From Deltaproteobacteria bacterium (GTDB lineage Bacteria; Myxococcota_A; UBA9042; PHBI01), in the NCBI GenBank assembly GCA_020632715.1, contig JACKFA010000008.1, forward strand, positions 410,256 through 474,255: a DNA stretch of 64,000 bases. Reading direction: 5' to 3'. Within the stretch, counting starts at the first letter, position 1; every line of letters starts with the position of its first letter. Under the pieces are notes generated by a model. The model searched no databases. It was not told the origin of the DNA and saw nothing but the letters and a program-made list of their open reading frames with translations. The position numbers and the translations under genes are program-made. Positions 24,989-34,265 of the stretch are shown in pieces.

Positions 24989-26254
24989 ATGAAGAGACTC
25001 CTACTCATCCCCCTGCTCGGCGCGGCGCTCGCGCTCGCGCCCGGCTGCGGTGACGACGACAAGGTCGAGACCGACACCTCGACCACGGACACGGCGGACA
25101 CCACGGTCGCCGACACGGCGGACGCCACGACGACCGACACCGGGGGCGGCGGCGACACGGCCACCGACACCGGCGGCGGTGACACGACGGAGAACCCCGC
25201 GCCGCCGGCGCTCGGGACGCTCGTCGACCGCCTCGGGCGGCCGGGCGTCTCGACGGCCCTCATCGGCACGTTCGAGAGCGACGCCACGACCAAGGGCGCG
25301 CTCAAGGACAGCTACAACCAGGCCGAGATGGCCGACTGGGGCGACTTCTCCGCCGAGATCGCGAAGAACCTCGGGATCTACGACGGCGCGGACGCGACGT
25401 GCGGCAACCAGCTGCTCGCCGCGGAGGCGCTGTCGGCGTCGCGGTACGCGGCCCTCGCCGGCGCGCTGACGGACGACCGGATCTACGTCGACACGAGCCG
25501 GGCGACGTGCACGACGTACCTCGCGGTCGAGGCGAACGCGACCGGCCTCATCCCGAACACGGACTGCGGCGGGCGCGGGCTCGGCTACGACGTGATCGAC
25601 ATCACGTACTCGGCGCTCACGGTGGGCGCGCTCAGCGGCGTCACGGACGGCGTGAACGCGGACGACGGCCACCCGAGCGCGGAGTTCCCGTACCTCGCGG
25701 CGCCGGGTCCGGCGTGGCCGGGCGCGCCGCTCCTCGGGTCGCTCGTCGACCGCCTCGGGCGGCCGGGGGTGTCGACGGCGCTCATCGGCACGTTCAACTC
25801 GGACGCGACGGCGAAGGGGGCGCTCAAGGACGCCTACAACGAGGCCGAGATGGACGACTGGGGTGACTTCACGGCCGAGATCCAGGCGAACCTCGGCATC
25901 TACGACGGCGCCGACGCGACCTGCGGGAACCAGCTCCTCGCCAACGAGACGCTGAGCGCGAGCCGCTACGCGCTGCTCGCGGGGGCGCTGACGGACGACC
26001 GCATCTACGTGAACACCGGCGGGGCGACGTGCACGACGTACCTCGCGGTGGAGGCGAACGCGACCGGGCTCGTGCCGAACTCGGACTGCGGCGGGCGCGC
26101 GCCCGCGTACGACGTGATCGACGTCACGTACTCGGCGCTGACGACCGGCGCGCTCACGGGCGTCGGCGACAACGTGCCGGCCGACGACGCGTCGCCGCCG
26201 CCGTCGACCACGACGTTCCCGTACCTCGTGGCGGCGCCGGTGGCCCAGCAGTAG
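24989..26254 (+). CDS. Lipoprotein with two tandem DUF4331 C-terminal modules
   Basis: A 421-residue lipoprotein (lipobox APGC, Cys20). The Cys is followed by an acidic TDT/ADT/GGGDT linker to about residue 72. Two near-identical modules of about 170 residues follow. Each starts G(T/S)LVDRLGRPGVSTALIGTF and contains AEMxDWGDF, YDGADATCGNQLL, ALTDDRIYV, ATCTTYLAVEANATGL and DCGGR. The DNA repeats start at about 25212 and 25737. The GRPGVSTAL block matches the C-terminal part of DUF4331 proteins, so this gene and the preceding one look like a split version of one family with the C-module duplicated. The function is unknown; four conserved Cys per module suggest disulfides. Confidence 0.8.
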   Translation: MKRLLLIPLLGAALALAPGCGDDDKVETDTSTTDTADTTVADTADATTTDTGGGGDTATDTGGGDTTENPAPPALGTLVDRLGRPGVSTALIGTFESDATTKGALKDSYNQAEMADWGDFSAEIAKNLGIYDGADATCGNQLLAAEALSASRYAALAGALTDDRIYVDTSRATCTTYLAVEANATGLIPNTDCGGRGLGYDVIDITYSALTVGALSGVTDGVNADDGHPSAEFPYLAAPGPAWPGAPLLGSLVDRLGRPGVSTALIGTFNSDATAKGALKDAYNEAEMDDWGDFTAEIQANLGIYDGADATCGNQLLANETLSASRYALLAGALTDDRIYVNTGGATCTTYLAVEANATGLVPNSDCGGRAPAYDVIDVTYSALTTGALTGVGDNVPADDASPPPSTTTFPYLVAAPVAQQ

Positions 26255-26294
26255 CGGGGGGCGTCCGCCGGCCTCGGCCAGCGTGACGCGCGGG

Positions 26295-26334
26295 GGGCGC
26301 GCGATCCCGGGGGGGATCGCGCGCCCTTCCGTTT
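26295..26334 (+). terminator. Intrinsic-terminator-like hairpin
   Basis: A perfect 13-base-pair stem (26295-26307 with 26314-26326) around a six-base CGGGGG loop is followed by TTCCGTTT. It sits between the convergent genes ending at 26254 and 26341. The T run is weak, as is usual at this base composition. Confidence 0.55.
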
Positions 26335-26340
26335 CCTGGG

Positions 26341-26907
26341 CTACTCGCCGCAGTGGCAGGCGCGGTCCGGCCAGGTGCAGAGGTCGGTGAGGATCCCGTC
26401 GTCGGTCGCGTACAGGGGGTTCCGGCAGCCCACGCCGCTCGCCTCGTAGACGTCGTAGCCGGCGCGGCCGCCCTGGCAGCGCACGAAGCTCACGGACTCG
26501 AGGGCCTGGTAGCGGCAGGTGACGTCGCAGTCGTCGGCGATGGCGAGGGCCTCGAGGGTGTCGCGGCGCACGCCGCCGAGGGTGTAGTAGCTCGGGCACT
26601 CCGGGCGCTGGTCGGCGTCGACCCAGTATTTCACGATGTCGTAGGCGCCGCCGCAGGAGAAGATGAGCGGCACGTCGAGGTAGACGCAGGCCATGGCGTC
26701 CGAGGCGGTGTCGGACGCGGCGTCGGACGTCGCGTCGCCGCTGGCGTCGGCGTCGGTCAGCGCGTCCGAGACGGCGTCGGAGGCGTCGCCCAGGGCGGCG
26801 ATGGAGGCGTCCTGGTCGCAGCCCGCGGCGGTGAGGAGGAGGGCCGTGAGCGCCGCGGCGAGGGCGGGGCGGGCGCGACGGGCGCGCGTGCCGGAGAGGA
26901 GCACCAT
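26341..26907 (-). CDS. Small lipoprotein with acidic Asp/Ala/Ser linker
   Basis: A 188-residue lipoprotein starting at MVLLSGTRARR, with lipobox AAGC at about residue 30. A linker rich in DA, SD and TD follows to about residue 70. The 115-residue globular part has ten Cys, including CRYQALESVSFVRCQGG and RACHCGE at the very end, so it is probably disulfide-stabilised outside the cytoplasm. I do not recognise the fold. It is divergent from the CDF exporter gene at 27032. Confidence 0.75.
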   Translation of the reverse strand: MVLLSGTRARRARPALAAALTALLLTAAGCDQDASIAALGDASDAVSDALTDADASGDATSDAASDTASDAMACVYLDVPLIFSCGGAYDIVKYWVDADQRPECPSYYTLGGVRRDTLEALAIADDCDVTCRYQALESVSFVRCQGGRAGYDVYEASGVGCRNPLYATDDGILTDLCTWPDRACHCGE

Positions 26908-27031
26908 GCCCTTGCTATGGCGACCGGCGCCGCTCGTGTCAACGCGAGCCTCCGGTCTCCCGGGGGGCCCGAACGCGGCGGGAGGAAAAACTGCAGGCCG
27001 GGTCGCGCTCGGGCTGGTATACCCCGCGGCG

Positions 27032-27916
27032 ATGGACGCCGAGCAGTCACTCCGCCGCGTCACGCGGGCCGCCGTCGGCACGGCGCTGACGCTCGCCGCG
27101 CTGAAGGCCGCCGCGTACTTCGCGACGGGCTCCATCGGCGTCGCGGCGAGCCTCGTGGACTCGCTCCTCGACACGGTCGCGTCGGGGGTGAACCTCTGGG
27201 CCGTGCACGTGGCGCTGAAGCCCGCCGACAAGGACCACCGCTTCGGGCACGGGAAGGCCGAGCCGCTCGCGGGGCTCGCGCAGTCCGCGTTCGTGCTCGG
27301 CTCGGCGCTCTTCCTCGTGCTGCAGGCCATCGACGACCTCATCGCGCCGTCGCCCGTCGAGCACGGCGCGGTCGGGCTCGCGGTGATGGTGATCTCCACG
27401 GTCGCGACGCTCGGGCTCGTGGCGTACCAGCGCCGGGTCATCAAGCAGACGAGCTCGCTCGCCATCACGGCGGACTCGCTGCACTACACGGGCGACATCC
27501 TGACGAACGCCGCGGTCATCGCGGGGATCCTCATCGCGACGGAGACGTCGTTCATGCGCGCCGACCCGATCATCGGCATCGGGGTAGCCGTGGTGCTGAT
27601 GGTGAGCGCCTGGAAGATCCTGAGGCAGTCGATCGACCAGCTCATGGACAAGGAGCTCGCCGACGACGCGCGAGCGAGGATCCTCGCGCTCACGCGGGAG
27701 GATCCGATGGTGCTCGACGTGCACGACCTGAAGACGCGGGCGTCGGGGCGGACGACCTTCGTGCAGCTCCACGCGACGTTCGACCGCGACCTGCCGCTCG
27801 TGGCGGCGCACGACGCGGGCGAGCGCATCGTGGCGCGGATCCGGGGGGAGTTCCCGGACGCCGAGGTGACCGTGCACCACGACCCGAGCGACGCGCCGCG
27901 GGCGCTCGCGCGGTAG
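27032..27916 (+). CDS. Cation diffusion facilitator, FieF-like
   Basis: A 294-residue inner-membrane exporter of divalent metal ions (Zn, Fe, Cd) in exchange for protons. Six hydrophobic segments are visible in the first 210 residues. The intramembrane metal site is complete: Asp43 and Asp47 (SLVDSLLD) with His151 and Asp155 (ADSLHYTGD). These match Asp45/Asp49 and His153/Asp157 of E. coli FieF almost exactly in position. The C-terminal 85 residues are the cytoplasmic metal-binding domain (VLDVHDLKTRASG...VQLHATFD, ending VTVHHDP). The metal preference cannot be fixed from sequence. Confidence 0.92.
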   Translation: MDAEQSLRRVTRAAVGTALTLAALKAAAYFATGSIGVAASLVDSLLDTVASGVNLWAVHVALKPADKDHRFGHGKAEPLAGLAQSAFVLGSALFLVLQAIDDLIAPSPVEHGAVGLAVMVISTVATLGLVAYQRRVIKQTSSLAITADSLHYTGDILTNAAVIAGILIATETSFMRADPIIGIGVAVVLMVSAWKILRQSIDQLMDKELADDARARILALTREDPMVLDVHDLKTRASGRTTFVQLHATFDRDLPLVAAHDAGERIVARIRGEFPDAEVTVHHDPSDAPRALAR

Positions 27917-27942
27917 GTCGAGTCGGCCTCACCGTCGCGCCG

Positions 27943-28165
27943 AACGCAGAGAACGCAGGAGGGAGACACGGAGACACGGAGGAGCACGGAGGGAGCGGTG
28001 GCGTGACCAGCCGCCGCGCCTCGTTCGGGCACGGAGGGAGGTCGGGCGAAGGCACCCTCCGTGCCTCCGTGCCTCCGTGGTTTCCCCTTCAGAATCAGCG
28101 GCGTGGCGCCGAAGAGGCGCGCCCTCCTCTCCGTGCCCCCTCCGTGTCTCCGTGTCTCCGTGGTT
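27943..28165. repeat. Second CACGGAG inverted-repeat array
   Basis: The 298 bases between convergent genes (27916 and 28215) hold the same repeat family as 4619-5033. An outer perfect inverted repeat of 20 bases (27963-27982 with 28139-28158) is made of GACACGGA words. An inner GGCACGGA-type element has a complete right arm at 28055-28081 but only a 10-base left partner at 28029-28038. AACGCAGA repeats (27943-27958) precede it. I see no gene in this stretch. Confidence 0.8.
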
Positions 28166-28214
28166 ACCCCTTGGAGCTATCGACGCGACCCCCACGCCGC
28201 ACCGACCGTGCCGG

Positions 28215-30665
28215 CTAAGGAGCCGCCACGTAGATCGCCGCCGTGCGCGCCGGCATCGTCACCGAGAGCGCGCCCCCCGACGCCGTCGCCGCCGGGCCCC
28301 CGAGCACGTCGACGAACGGCGCCCCCGACGCGCCCGCGATCGACGACACGTCGATCGTCACCGCGCGCGCGCCCGCGCTGCGGTTCAGCACCACGATCGC
28401 GATCTCGTCCGCCGTCGTGCGCGCGTACGCGATGAGCTCGCCGTCCGCGAAGAGCGGCGCCGACCACGCCCCGCGCGACAGCGCCTCGTGCTCGGCCCGC
28501 GCCTTCCCGAGCGTCCGCACCGCCGCGAGCGCCGCCGCCTCCCGCGCCGAGAGCGCCGCGCCGAAGCGCATCATCCGCCGGTTGTCGGGGTCCCCCGCCC
28601 CCGGCATGCCGATCTCGTCGCCGTAGTAGAGGAGCGGCACCCCCGGGATCGTGTACGCGTACGTCTGCGCGAGCTCGAGCTTCTTGTACGCCGTGTCGCT
28701 CTCGATCGGCCCCGGCGGGAAGTGCCAGCCCTGCGCGATGTCGGAGTAGACGTCCCAGACCCCGCAGTACATCTGCCCCGCCGCCACCGACGCGAAGCGC
28801 GCGAGGTCGTGGTTGCCGATGAACGTCGACATCAGCGCCCCGCCGTCCTTGTAGCCCGCGCGGATCCCGCGGACCGCCGCGTCCATCGCGTCGAGCCCGA
28901 TCTCCTGCGTGCCGAGCCCCTTCAGGATCTGCAGGTTCGCCGGGAAGTCGAACTGCCCGTGCAGGAGCGTCGGCCCCACGTACTGGTCCACGAGCCCCAC
29001 GTCCCCCGAGAACGTCTCCCCGACGAGGTAGAACGGCACCCCCGTGAGCTCGACGAGCCGGTGCATCCGCGCCCGCAGCGCCGTCACGAAGCTCGTCTCG
29101 ACGTGCTTCACCGCGTCGAGGCGGAAGCCGTCCGCCCCCGTGTCGAGCACGACCCGCTCGGCGTGCGCGAGCATGAAGTCGCGCGCCGCGGGCGTCCGGT
29201 AGTCGATGTCGGCCAGGAACGGCGTGAACCAGCACGTCGTCGGCTTCACGTCCCAGCCGACCACCTCGCACAGCTCGACCGGCGTGTTGAACCACCCGTC
29301 GCTCTCGTGCGCCGTGTACACCGGCGACGACGTGTCCACGTGGTTCGCCGTGAAGTCGAGCACGACCCGGATCCCGCGGGCGTGAGCGGTGTTCACGAGC
29401 GCCTGGAGCTCCGCGAGCGTCCCGAAGCGCGCCTCGATCTGGTCCGTGTGGCTCGGCCAGTAGCCGTGATACGCCGTGAAGCGCGCCGCCGTCTGCCCCG
29501 TCGTCGCCGCCTGGAGCCCGCACGCGTGGTGGTCCGGGTAGCCGCCGTCGTGGTAGCCGTCCGCGCCGTCGATCGGCCACGAGATCCAGAGGGCGCCGAC
29601 CCCGAGCGCGTCGAAGTAGCCCGCCTCGAGCTGTTGGCGGATCCCGGCGAAGTCCCCGCCCTGGAAGTTCACGCGCGCGTCGACGTCGGGCACCGGCGCG
29701 TCGTTGCCGGGGTCGCCGTTCGCGAAGCGGTCCGTCATCGCGAAGTACATGAGCACGTCGCGCCAGTCGCTCGACACCCCGACGTAGACCTTGAGGAGCC
29801 GCGCGTCCCCGCCCGCGAGCGTCACGCGCACGTCGTGGATCCCGCGCGCGAGCCCGCTCCAACCGACCCTCACGCCGCCGCCCGCGGCCGCCGTGACCGC
29901 CCCCGCCGGCGCGGCGGCGCCGTCCACCGTGACCGCGGTGACGTCCCCCGGCGCGAGCCCGCCCGGGCGCGTCAGCACCGCCGCGAAGGCGCCCGAGGCG
30001 GCGTCGACCGTGTAGGACGCGAGCTCGAGCCCGCACTCCGGCACCGTGAGCGTGTTGTTGAGCCCGCCGAAGTGGTCGTCGACCGTGGGCTTCGCGGGGT
30101 CGTGCTGCCACGTGCCGTCGACGATGTACTTGTACTCGTAGTCCCCGGGGTCGAGCACGACCGTCGCCGTGAACGTGCCGTCGCCGTCCGGGTCGGTCAT
30201 CACCGTCGCGCCCGGCGCCTCCCCCGCCCAGCCGGCGAAGCTGCCCGTCAGGAGCACCGTCGTCGGCGAGCCCCCGGGCGCGTAGGCGAACGTCGTCTCG
30301 CCGCACGCGGGGCCCGGGTCGAACGTGTCCGTGGCCGTGGCCGTGTCCGTGTCCGTGGCCGTGTCCGTGGCCGTGTCCGCGACGTCGGCCGTGTCGGCGT
30401 CCGCCGCGTCGACGATGTCCGACGGGCCCGTCCCGTCCGGCGGCGCGCCCGTGTCGTCGCTCACGTCGCTCGTGGCGGTGTCGTCGGGGGTCGTGCCGTC
30501 GCCCGCGGCGGTCCCGTCGGCGTCGCCACCGGGGACCGTGTCCGCGAGCGCGGTGTCGGCGCCGTCCGTCCCGCCGTCGTCCCCGCAGGCCGGGGCCGCG
30601 AGCGCGAGGGCGAGGGCGAGCGCGAGGGCGGGCAGGAGACCGTGGACCGGCTTCATCGAGCGCAT
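28215..30665 (-). CDS. GH13 alpha-amylase lipoprotein
   Basis: An 816-residue lipoprotein (lipobox APAC, Cys27) with an acidic Asp/Thr/Ala linker to about residue 115. Residues 125-210 form a CBM48/AMPK-type starch-binding domain (GSFAGW, YEYKYIVDG). About residues 300-740 form a GH13 catalytic barrel with LDFTANH, the nucleophile Asp517 in GFRLDAVKH, the acid/base Glu550 in LVGET and Asp620 in IGNHD. A C-terminal beta domain follows. It should hydrolyse alpha-1,4-glucans at the cell surface. I start at MRSMKP because GGAGG lies six bases upstream; a TTATCCT -10-like word lies further up. Confidence 0.92.
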   Translation of the reverse strand: MRSMKPVHGLLPALALALALALAAPACGDDGGTDGADTALADTVPGGDADGTAAGDGTTPDDTATSDVSDDTGAPPDGTGPSDIVDAADADTADVADTATDTATDTDTATATDTFDPGPACGETTFAYAPGGSPTTVLLTGSFAGWAGEAPGATVMTDPDGDGTFTATVVLDPGDYEYKYIVDGTWQHDPAKPTVDDHFGGLNNTLTVPECGLELASYTVDAASGAFAAVLTRPGGLAPGDVTAVTVDGAAAPAGAVTAAAGGGVRVGWSGLARGIHDVRVTLAGGDARLLKVYVGVSSDWRDVLMYFAMTDRFANGDPGNDAPVPDVDARVNFQGGDFAGIRQQLEAGYFDALGVGALWISWPIDGADGYHDGGYPDHHACGLQAATTGQTAARFTAYHGYWPSHTDQIEARFGTLAELQALVNTAHARGIRVVLDFTANHVDTSSPVYTAHESDGWFNTPVELCEVVGWDVKPTTCWFTPFLADIDYRTPAARDFMLAHAERVVLDTGADGFRLDAVKHVETSFVTALRARMHRLVELTGVPFYLVGETFSGDVGLVDQYVGPTLLHGQFDFPANLQILKGLGTQEIGLDAMDAAVRGIRAGYKDGGALMSTFIGNHDLARFASVAAGQMYCGVWDVYSDIAQGWHFPPGPIESDTAYKKLELAQTYAYTIPGVPLLYYGDEIGMPGAGDPDNRRMMRFGAALSAREAAALAAVRTLGKARAEHEALSRGAWSAPLFADGELIAYARTTADEIAIVVLNRSAGARAVTIDVSSIAGASGAPFVDVLGGPAATASGGALSVTMPARTAAIYVAAP

Positions 30666-30735
30666 GGAGACCTCCGGGGACCGCGCGAGGATAAGGGGCC
30701 CGACGGCTCGTGTCATGGCCGCGCGCCGCGCGGCG

Positions 30736-33279
30736 TCACCCGACGGCGCGCGTGGCGGCGACCCCGCGGACCACCCCGAACTGCTCGTGCACGCCGACCT
30801 TCGCGACCGCCTCGCGCGACGTGAGCTCGCCCCGGAGGAGCGCCGCGTACGCCCCGAGCACGACCGCCGTCTCGGCGGCCGTCTCGCGCACGAGCTCGAC
30901 CCGGAAGCGGGCGACCCCGGCGTCGACGAGGCGCGGGACGAGCGCCGCCGCGCTCTGGGCGCGGGCCTCGAAGACCGTGTTCCGGCAGCCGACGTCGACG
31001 ATGACCGGGTGCGCGAGCCCCTTCGGGTCCACGAGCGAGACGCGGTGCGCCTCGCACGGCCGCCCGCAGCTCTTGAAGTCGCGCCCGTCGGACAAGAGGT
31101 GCGCGTAGACGCAGTGCTCGGTGTGGAAGGTCGGGATGTGGTGGTGCAGCGTCACCGCGACGCGCCCGCGCGGGACGCCCGCGAGGAGCCCCATGAGCTG
31201 CGCCTCGTCGAGGTCGTGGGACGCCGTGAGCGTGTCGAGGCCGAGCCCGAGCAGGTGTCGCGCCGTGACCGAGTTCGTGACGTTCAGGCTGAAGTCGCCG
31301 TGGACCCGCGCCGGCCGCGGGAGGCCGCCCTCCCCCTGCCCTTGTGCGAACGCCATGACGCCGCCCCAGTGGCGCACGAGCACCGCGTCCGGCGCGAGCT
31401 TCGCGATCCGCCGGTCGTAGCCCTCCTCGCCGGGCTTCTGCACGCGCGTCGTGGCGATGGTCACGCGGAGCCCGGCCTCCCGGGCGCGCGCGACGGCGCG
31501 GCCGAGGCCGACCATCTCCATCCAGTCGAGCTCCACCTCGGGCAACCCCGCCGCGATGACCGCGTCGAGCTGAGCGTCGAGGCGGCAGAGCGGGACGAGC
31601 CGCGGTGCGTCGCCGTCGCGCGGCGCGGGCGCCGGGAGCGACGCGAGGAGCCCCGGGAGCGCCGGGTCGGCCGCGAGCGCGCGCGCCGGGCCCGCCGCGA
31701 CCTGCGCGTCGAGCGCCGCCGCGAGCTCGCGCCGGAGCGCCTTGAGCTCGCTCGACGGCACGAAGAGCCCCGGGGCGAGCGCGGTCGCGTCGAGCCCCGC
31801 GAGCGCGAAGGGCGTGCCGCCGAGGGCGCCGAGCTTGCTCTCGAGCAAGGCCGCGTCGAGGCCCGCGCCGTCGGCCGCCGTGAGAGCCGAGGCCGTGGCG
31901 CCCGAGGCGGCCTGGCCGCCGGCCTCGAGCGTGGCGCGGAGCGGCTCGCCGGCCTCACCCGCGACGACGAGCGTGGCGGGGACGCGCCCGCGCGGGGGCG
32001 CCCCGGTCACGAGCTTCTGGGCGCGCGCCTCGGGGGCCGGGTCCCCCGTGACCCAGACGCGGGCGCCGACCGGCACGCGGCGGAGGTCGGGGCCGGGGTC
32101 GCCGAAGACGAGGCGGAAACCGTCGCCCGTGGGCGCCACGTCGAAGAGCGGGCCGCCCGGCTCGTCGGCGGCCTCGGGATCGCCGAGATCGAAGACGACG
32201 CCCATGCCGCGGGCGGGCGCGAGCGCGGCCTCCGGGGGCTGCCCGAGGATCCGGAACTCGTCGGCGCGCCGCACGGTCACCGCGCGCCCGGCGACGGCGA
32301 CGACGCGCCCGAGCATGGCGCCGCGGTGCTTCGGGTGCCGCCCGTCGACGAGCGACTGGTGGTCGGTGCCCATGAGGAAGCCGTCGGAGAAGCCGCGCGA
32401 GTAGACGCGGTGCATCTCGGCGAGGTCGGTCGCGAGCGCGCCCTCGGCGCCGGCGGTCGCGTCGGGGCCGGCCGCGACGGCGTCGACCCAGCGGCGGAGC
32501 CCGGAGACCGCGGTGTGGACGTAGGCCGGGCCCTTCAGGCGCCCCTCGATCTTGAGCGACGCGACGCCCGCCTCGGCGAGCGCCGGGACGGCGCGGTGGC
32601 CCGCGAGATCGCGCGGCGAGAGCAGGTACTTCACGTCGCCGAGGTCGCGGCGGGCGCCGTCGACGTCGAGGCCGTAGGGGAGGCGGCAGCTCTGCGCGCA
32701 CTGGCCGCGGTTCGCGCTGCGGCCGCCCCACGCCTCGCTCGTGAGGCACTGGCCGCTCCACGACATGCAGAGGGCGCCGTGCACGAAGACCTCGAGCTCG
32801 ACGTCGGTGCCGCGCGCGAAGGCGGCGATCTCGTCGGTCGAGAGCTCGCGCGGGACGACCACGCGCGAGACGCCGAGCCCCTTCGCGAAGCGCGCGGCTT
32901 CGGGCGAGGACACCGTCATCTGCGTGCTCGCGTGCAGCTCGAGCTGCGGGCAGACCGCGCGCGCGAGGAGGCACACGGCCGGATCCTGCACGATGAGGGC
33001 GTCGACGCCGGAGGCGGCGATCTTCCGCAGGAGCCCCTCGAGCACGGGGAGCTCGGCCTCGAAGACGAGCGTGTTCAGCGTCACGTAGGCGCGGGCGCCC
33101 GCGCGGTGCACGGCGGCGACGATGTCCGCGAGGTCGTCCGTCGCGAAGTTCACGGCGCGCGCGCGGGCGTTGAAGCCGTCGTCGAGGCCGAAGTAGACGG
33201 CGTCGGCGCCGGAGGCGAGGGCCGCGGTCAGCGACGCGTGGTCGCCGGCGGGGGCCAGAATCTCGGGGCGGCTCGGCAC
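30736..33279 (-). CDS. Peptidase U32-family protein, RlhA-like
   Basis: An 847-residue cytoplasmic protein. The N-terminal third has the U32 signature ELEVFVHGALC with four clustered Cys (171, 178, 194, 198) in ALCMSWSGQC and NRGQCAQSC, likely Fe-S ligands. The opening EILAPAGD...ALASGADAVYFGL is classic. A DUF3656-type middle domain and a second barrel-like C-terminal part, again with Cys near CVYAHLLSDGRDFKSCGRPC, follow. Long members include RlhA, needed for hydroxylation of 23S rRNA C2501 in E. coli (653 residues). Real proteolysis is doubtful for this branch, and RNA hydroxylation is inferred from family. GTG or ATG near 33279 is the start. Confidence 0.85.
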   Translation of the reverse strand: MPSRPEILAPAGDHASLTAALASGADAVYFGLDDGFNARARAVNFATDDLADIVAAVHRAGARAYVTLNTLVFEAELPVLEGLLRKIAASGVDALIVQDPAVCLLARAVCPQLELHASTQMTVSSPEAARFAKGLGVSRVVVPRELSTDEIAAFARGTDVELEVFVHGALCMSWSGQCLTSEAWGGRSANRGQCAQSCRLPYGLDVDGARRDLGDVKYLLSPRDLAGHRAVPALAEAGVASLKIEGRLKGPAYVHTAVSGLRRWVDAVAAGPDATAGAEGALATDLAEMHRVYSRGFSDGFLMGTDHQSLVDGRHPKHRGAMLGRVVAVAGRAVTVRRADEFRILGQPPEAALAPARGMGVVFDLGDPEAADEPGGPLFDVAPTGDGFRLVFGDPGPDLRRVPVGARVWVTGDPAPEARAQKLVTGAPPRGRVPATLVVAGEAGEPLRATLEAGGQAASGATASALTAADGAGLDAALLESKLGALGGTPFALAGLDATALAPGLFVPSSELKALRRELAAALDAQVAAGPARALAADPALPGLLASLPAPAPRDGDAPRLVPLCRLDAQLDAVIAAGLPEVELDWMEMVGLGRAVARAREAGLRVTIATTRVQKPGEEGYDRRIAKLAPDAVLVRHWGGVMAFAQGQGEGGLPRPARVHGDFSLNVTNSVTARHLLGLGLDTLTASHDLDEAQLMGLLAGVPRGRVAVTLHHHIPTFHTEHCVYAHLLSDGRDFKSCGRPCEAHRVSLVDPKGLAHPVIVDVGCRNTVFEARAQSAAALVPRLVDAGVARFRVELVRETAAETAVVLGAYAALLRGELTSREAVAKVGVHEQFGVVRGVAATRAVG

Positions 33280-33408
33280 GGCTCTCGGGACCTCTCGGGC
33301 GCGCGGTGACGTCCGCGCAGGGGCGCGCTCCTTACCGCACGGGGCGCCGCGCGGGAAGCTCCGAGCACGGCCCCGGCCCCGGCCCCGGACACCGACCCGG
33401 TCGCCGGC

Positions 33409-34155
33409 TCAGGCGGGCGCCACCTTCGCCGCCCCCCGGCGCGCGACGCCGTGGAGCGCGAGCCCGCCGAGCGTGTAGCGCCAGGTGACCGGCTCGAGGC
33501 GCGCCTGCTCGAAGCACGCGGTGAGGCGGTCGGGGGTCATGCGGCCGATCGTCCCGCTGACGGCGCGCCACGCGAGCATCGACAGGGCGAAGCGCGCGCT
33601 GGCGGCGGGCTTCCTGGCGACCGCCTCGGCGTGGGCGAGCCCCCTCCGGGCGGCGTCGACGAGGGAGGTCCCGTCGGCCGGCTCGAGGAAGACGGCCTGC
33701 GCGCCCGGCCGCATGAGGCGCCGCGCCTCGGCGAGGACGGCGACCGGGTCCGGCAGGAGGTAGAGGAAGCTGTGACCGGTGACCAGATCGAACGAGGCGT
33801 CCGGGAACGGGAGCGCGCGCGCGTCGCCCTCGACGAAGGAGACGCCGCGCAGGTGCGCGAAGCGGCGCCCGTGGTGGGCGCGGGCGCGGGCGATCATCGC
33901 CGGGGAGAGGTCGACGCCGACGACCTGGCTCCCCGCGGGCAGCGCGGCGGCGAGGACGAACGTCGCGGCCCCCGGGCCAGCGCCGAGGTCGAGCACGCGC
34001 ACCGGCCCCGTCGCCGGCGGGACGAGGTCGAGCAGGCGCTCGATCTGGTCGTGCCAGAACGGCTGATCGGTGAGCGCGTCGTACGCGCGGGCGCCGGCGC
34101 CATGGAAGAGGCGCTCACCGAGGGTTCGCGGAGCTGGCGGACGGGCAACCACCAT
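33409..34155 (-). CDS. Class I SAM-dependent methyltransferase
   Basis: A 248-residue cytoplasmic enzyme with the Rossmann methyltransferase motifs in order: motif I VLDLGAGPGAATF (residues 54-66), the acidic motif II VVGVDLSPAM, EGDARALPFPDASFDLV (motif III and post-III) and LRPGAQAVFLEPADG. The layout resembles UbiE/COQ5-type small-molecule methyltransferases, but nothing identifies the substrate. A TACGGT hexamer ends six bases before the ATG with no ribosome site, suggesting a leaderless transcript. It is divergent from the PilZ gene. Confidence 0.85.
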   Translation of the reverse strand: MVVARPPAPRTLGERLFHGAGARAYDALTDQPFWHDQIERLLDLVPPATGPVRVLDLGAGPGAATFVLAAALPAGSQVVGVDLSPAMIARARAHHGRRFAHLRGVSFVEGDARALPFPDASFDLVTGHSFLYLLPDPVAVLAEARRLMRPGAQAVFLEPADGTSLVDAARRGLAHAEAVARKPAASARFALSMLAWRAVSGTIGRMTPDRLTACFEQARLEPVTWRYTLGGLALHGVARRGAAKVAPA

Positions 34156-34161
34156 GGCCGA

Positions 34162-34167
34162 ACCGTA
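34162..34167 (-). promoter_or_regulatory. Putative leaderless -10 element for the methyltransferase gene
   Basis: The minus strand reads TACGGT (TANNNT type), six bases before the ATG at 34155. This is the same geometry as at the VWA and RavA-like genes. Confidence 0.35.
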
Positions 34168-34265
34168 GCCTTTCGGCCTGGCGGGGCCAAGGTTGGGGAC
34201 GCCCGATCGCGATCGAGACGAAAGCGGGGCTCAACTTTCGCGGCGATCCTCCCGAACAAGGTCTC

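Noticed and set aside
27917..28214. A gene in the gap between the CDF exporter and the amylase
   Set aside because: All frames here consist of repeat-derived peptides; no start with a ribosome site and no protein-like composition.
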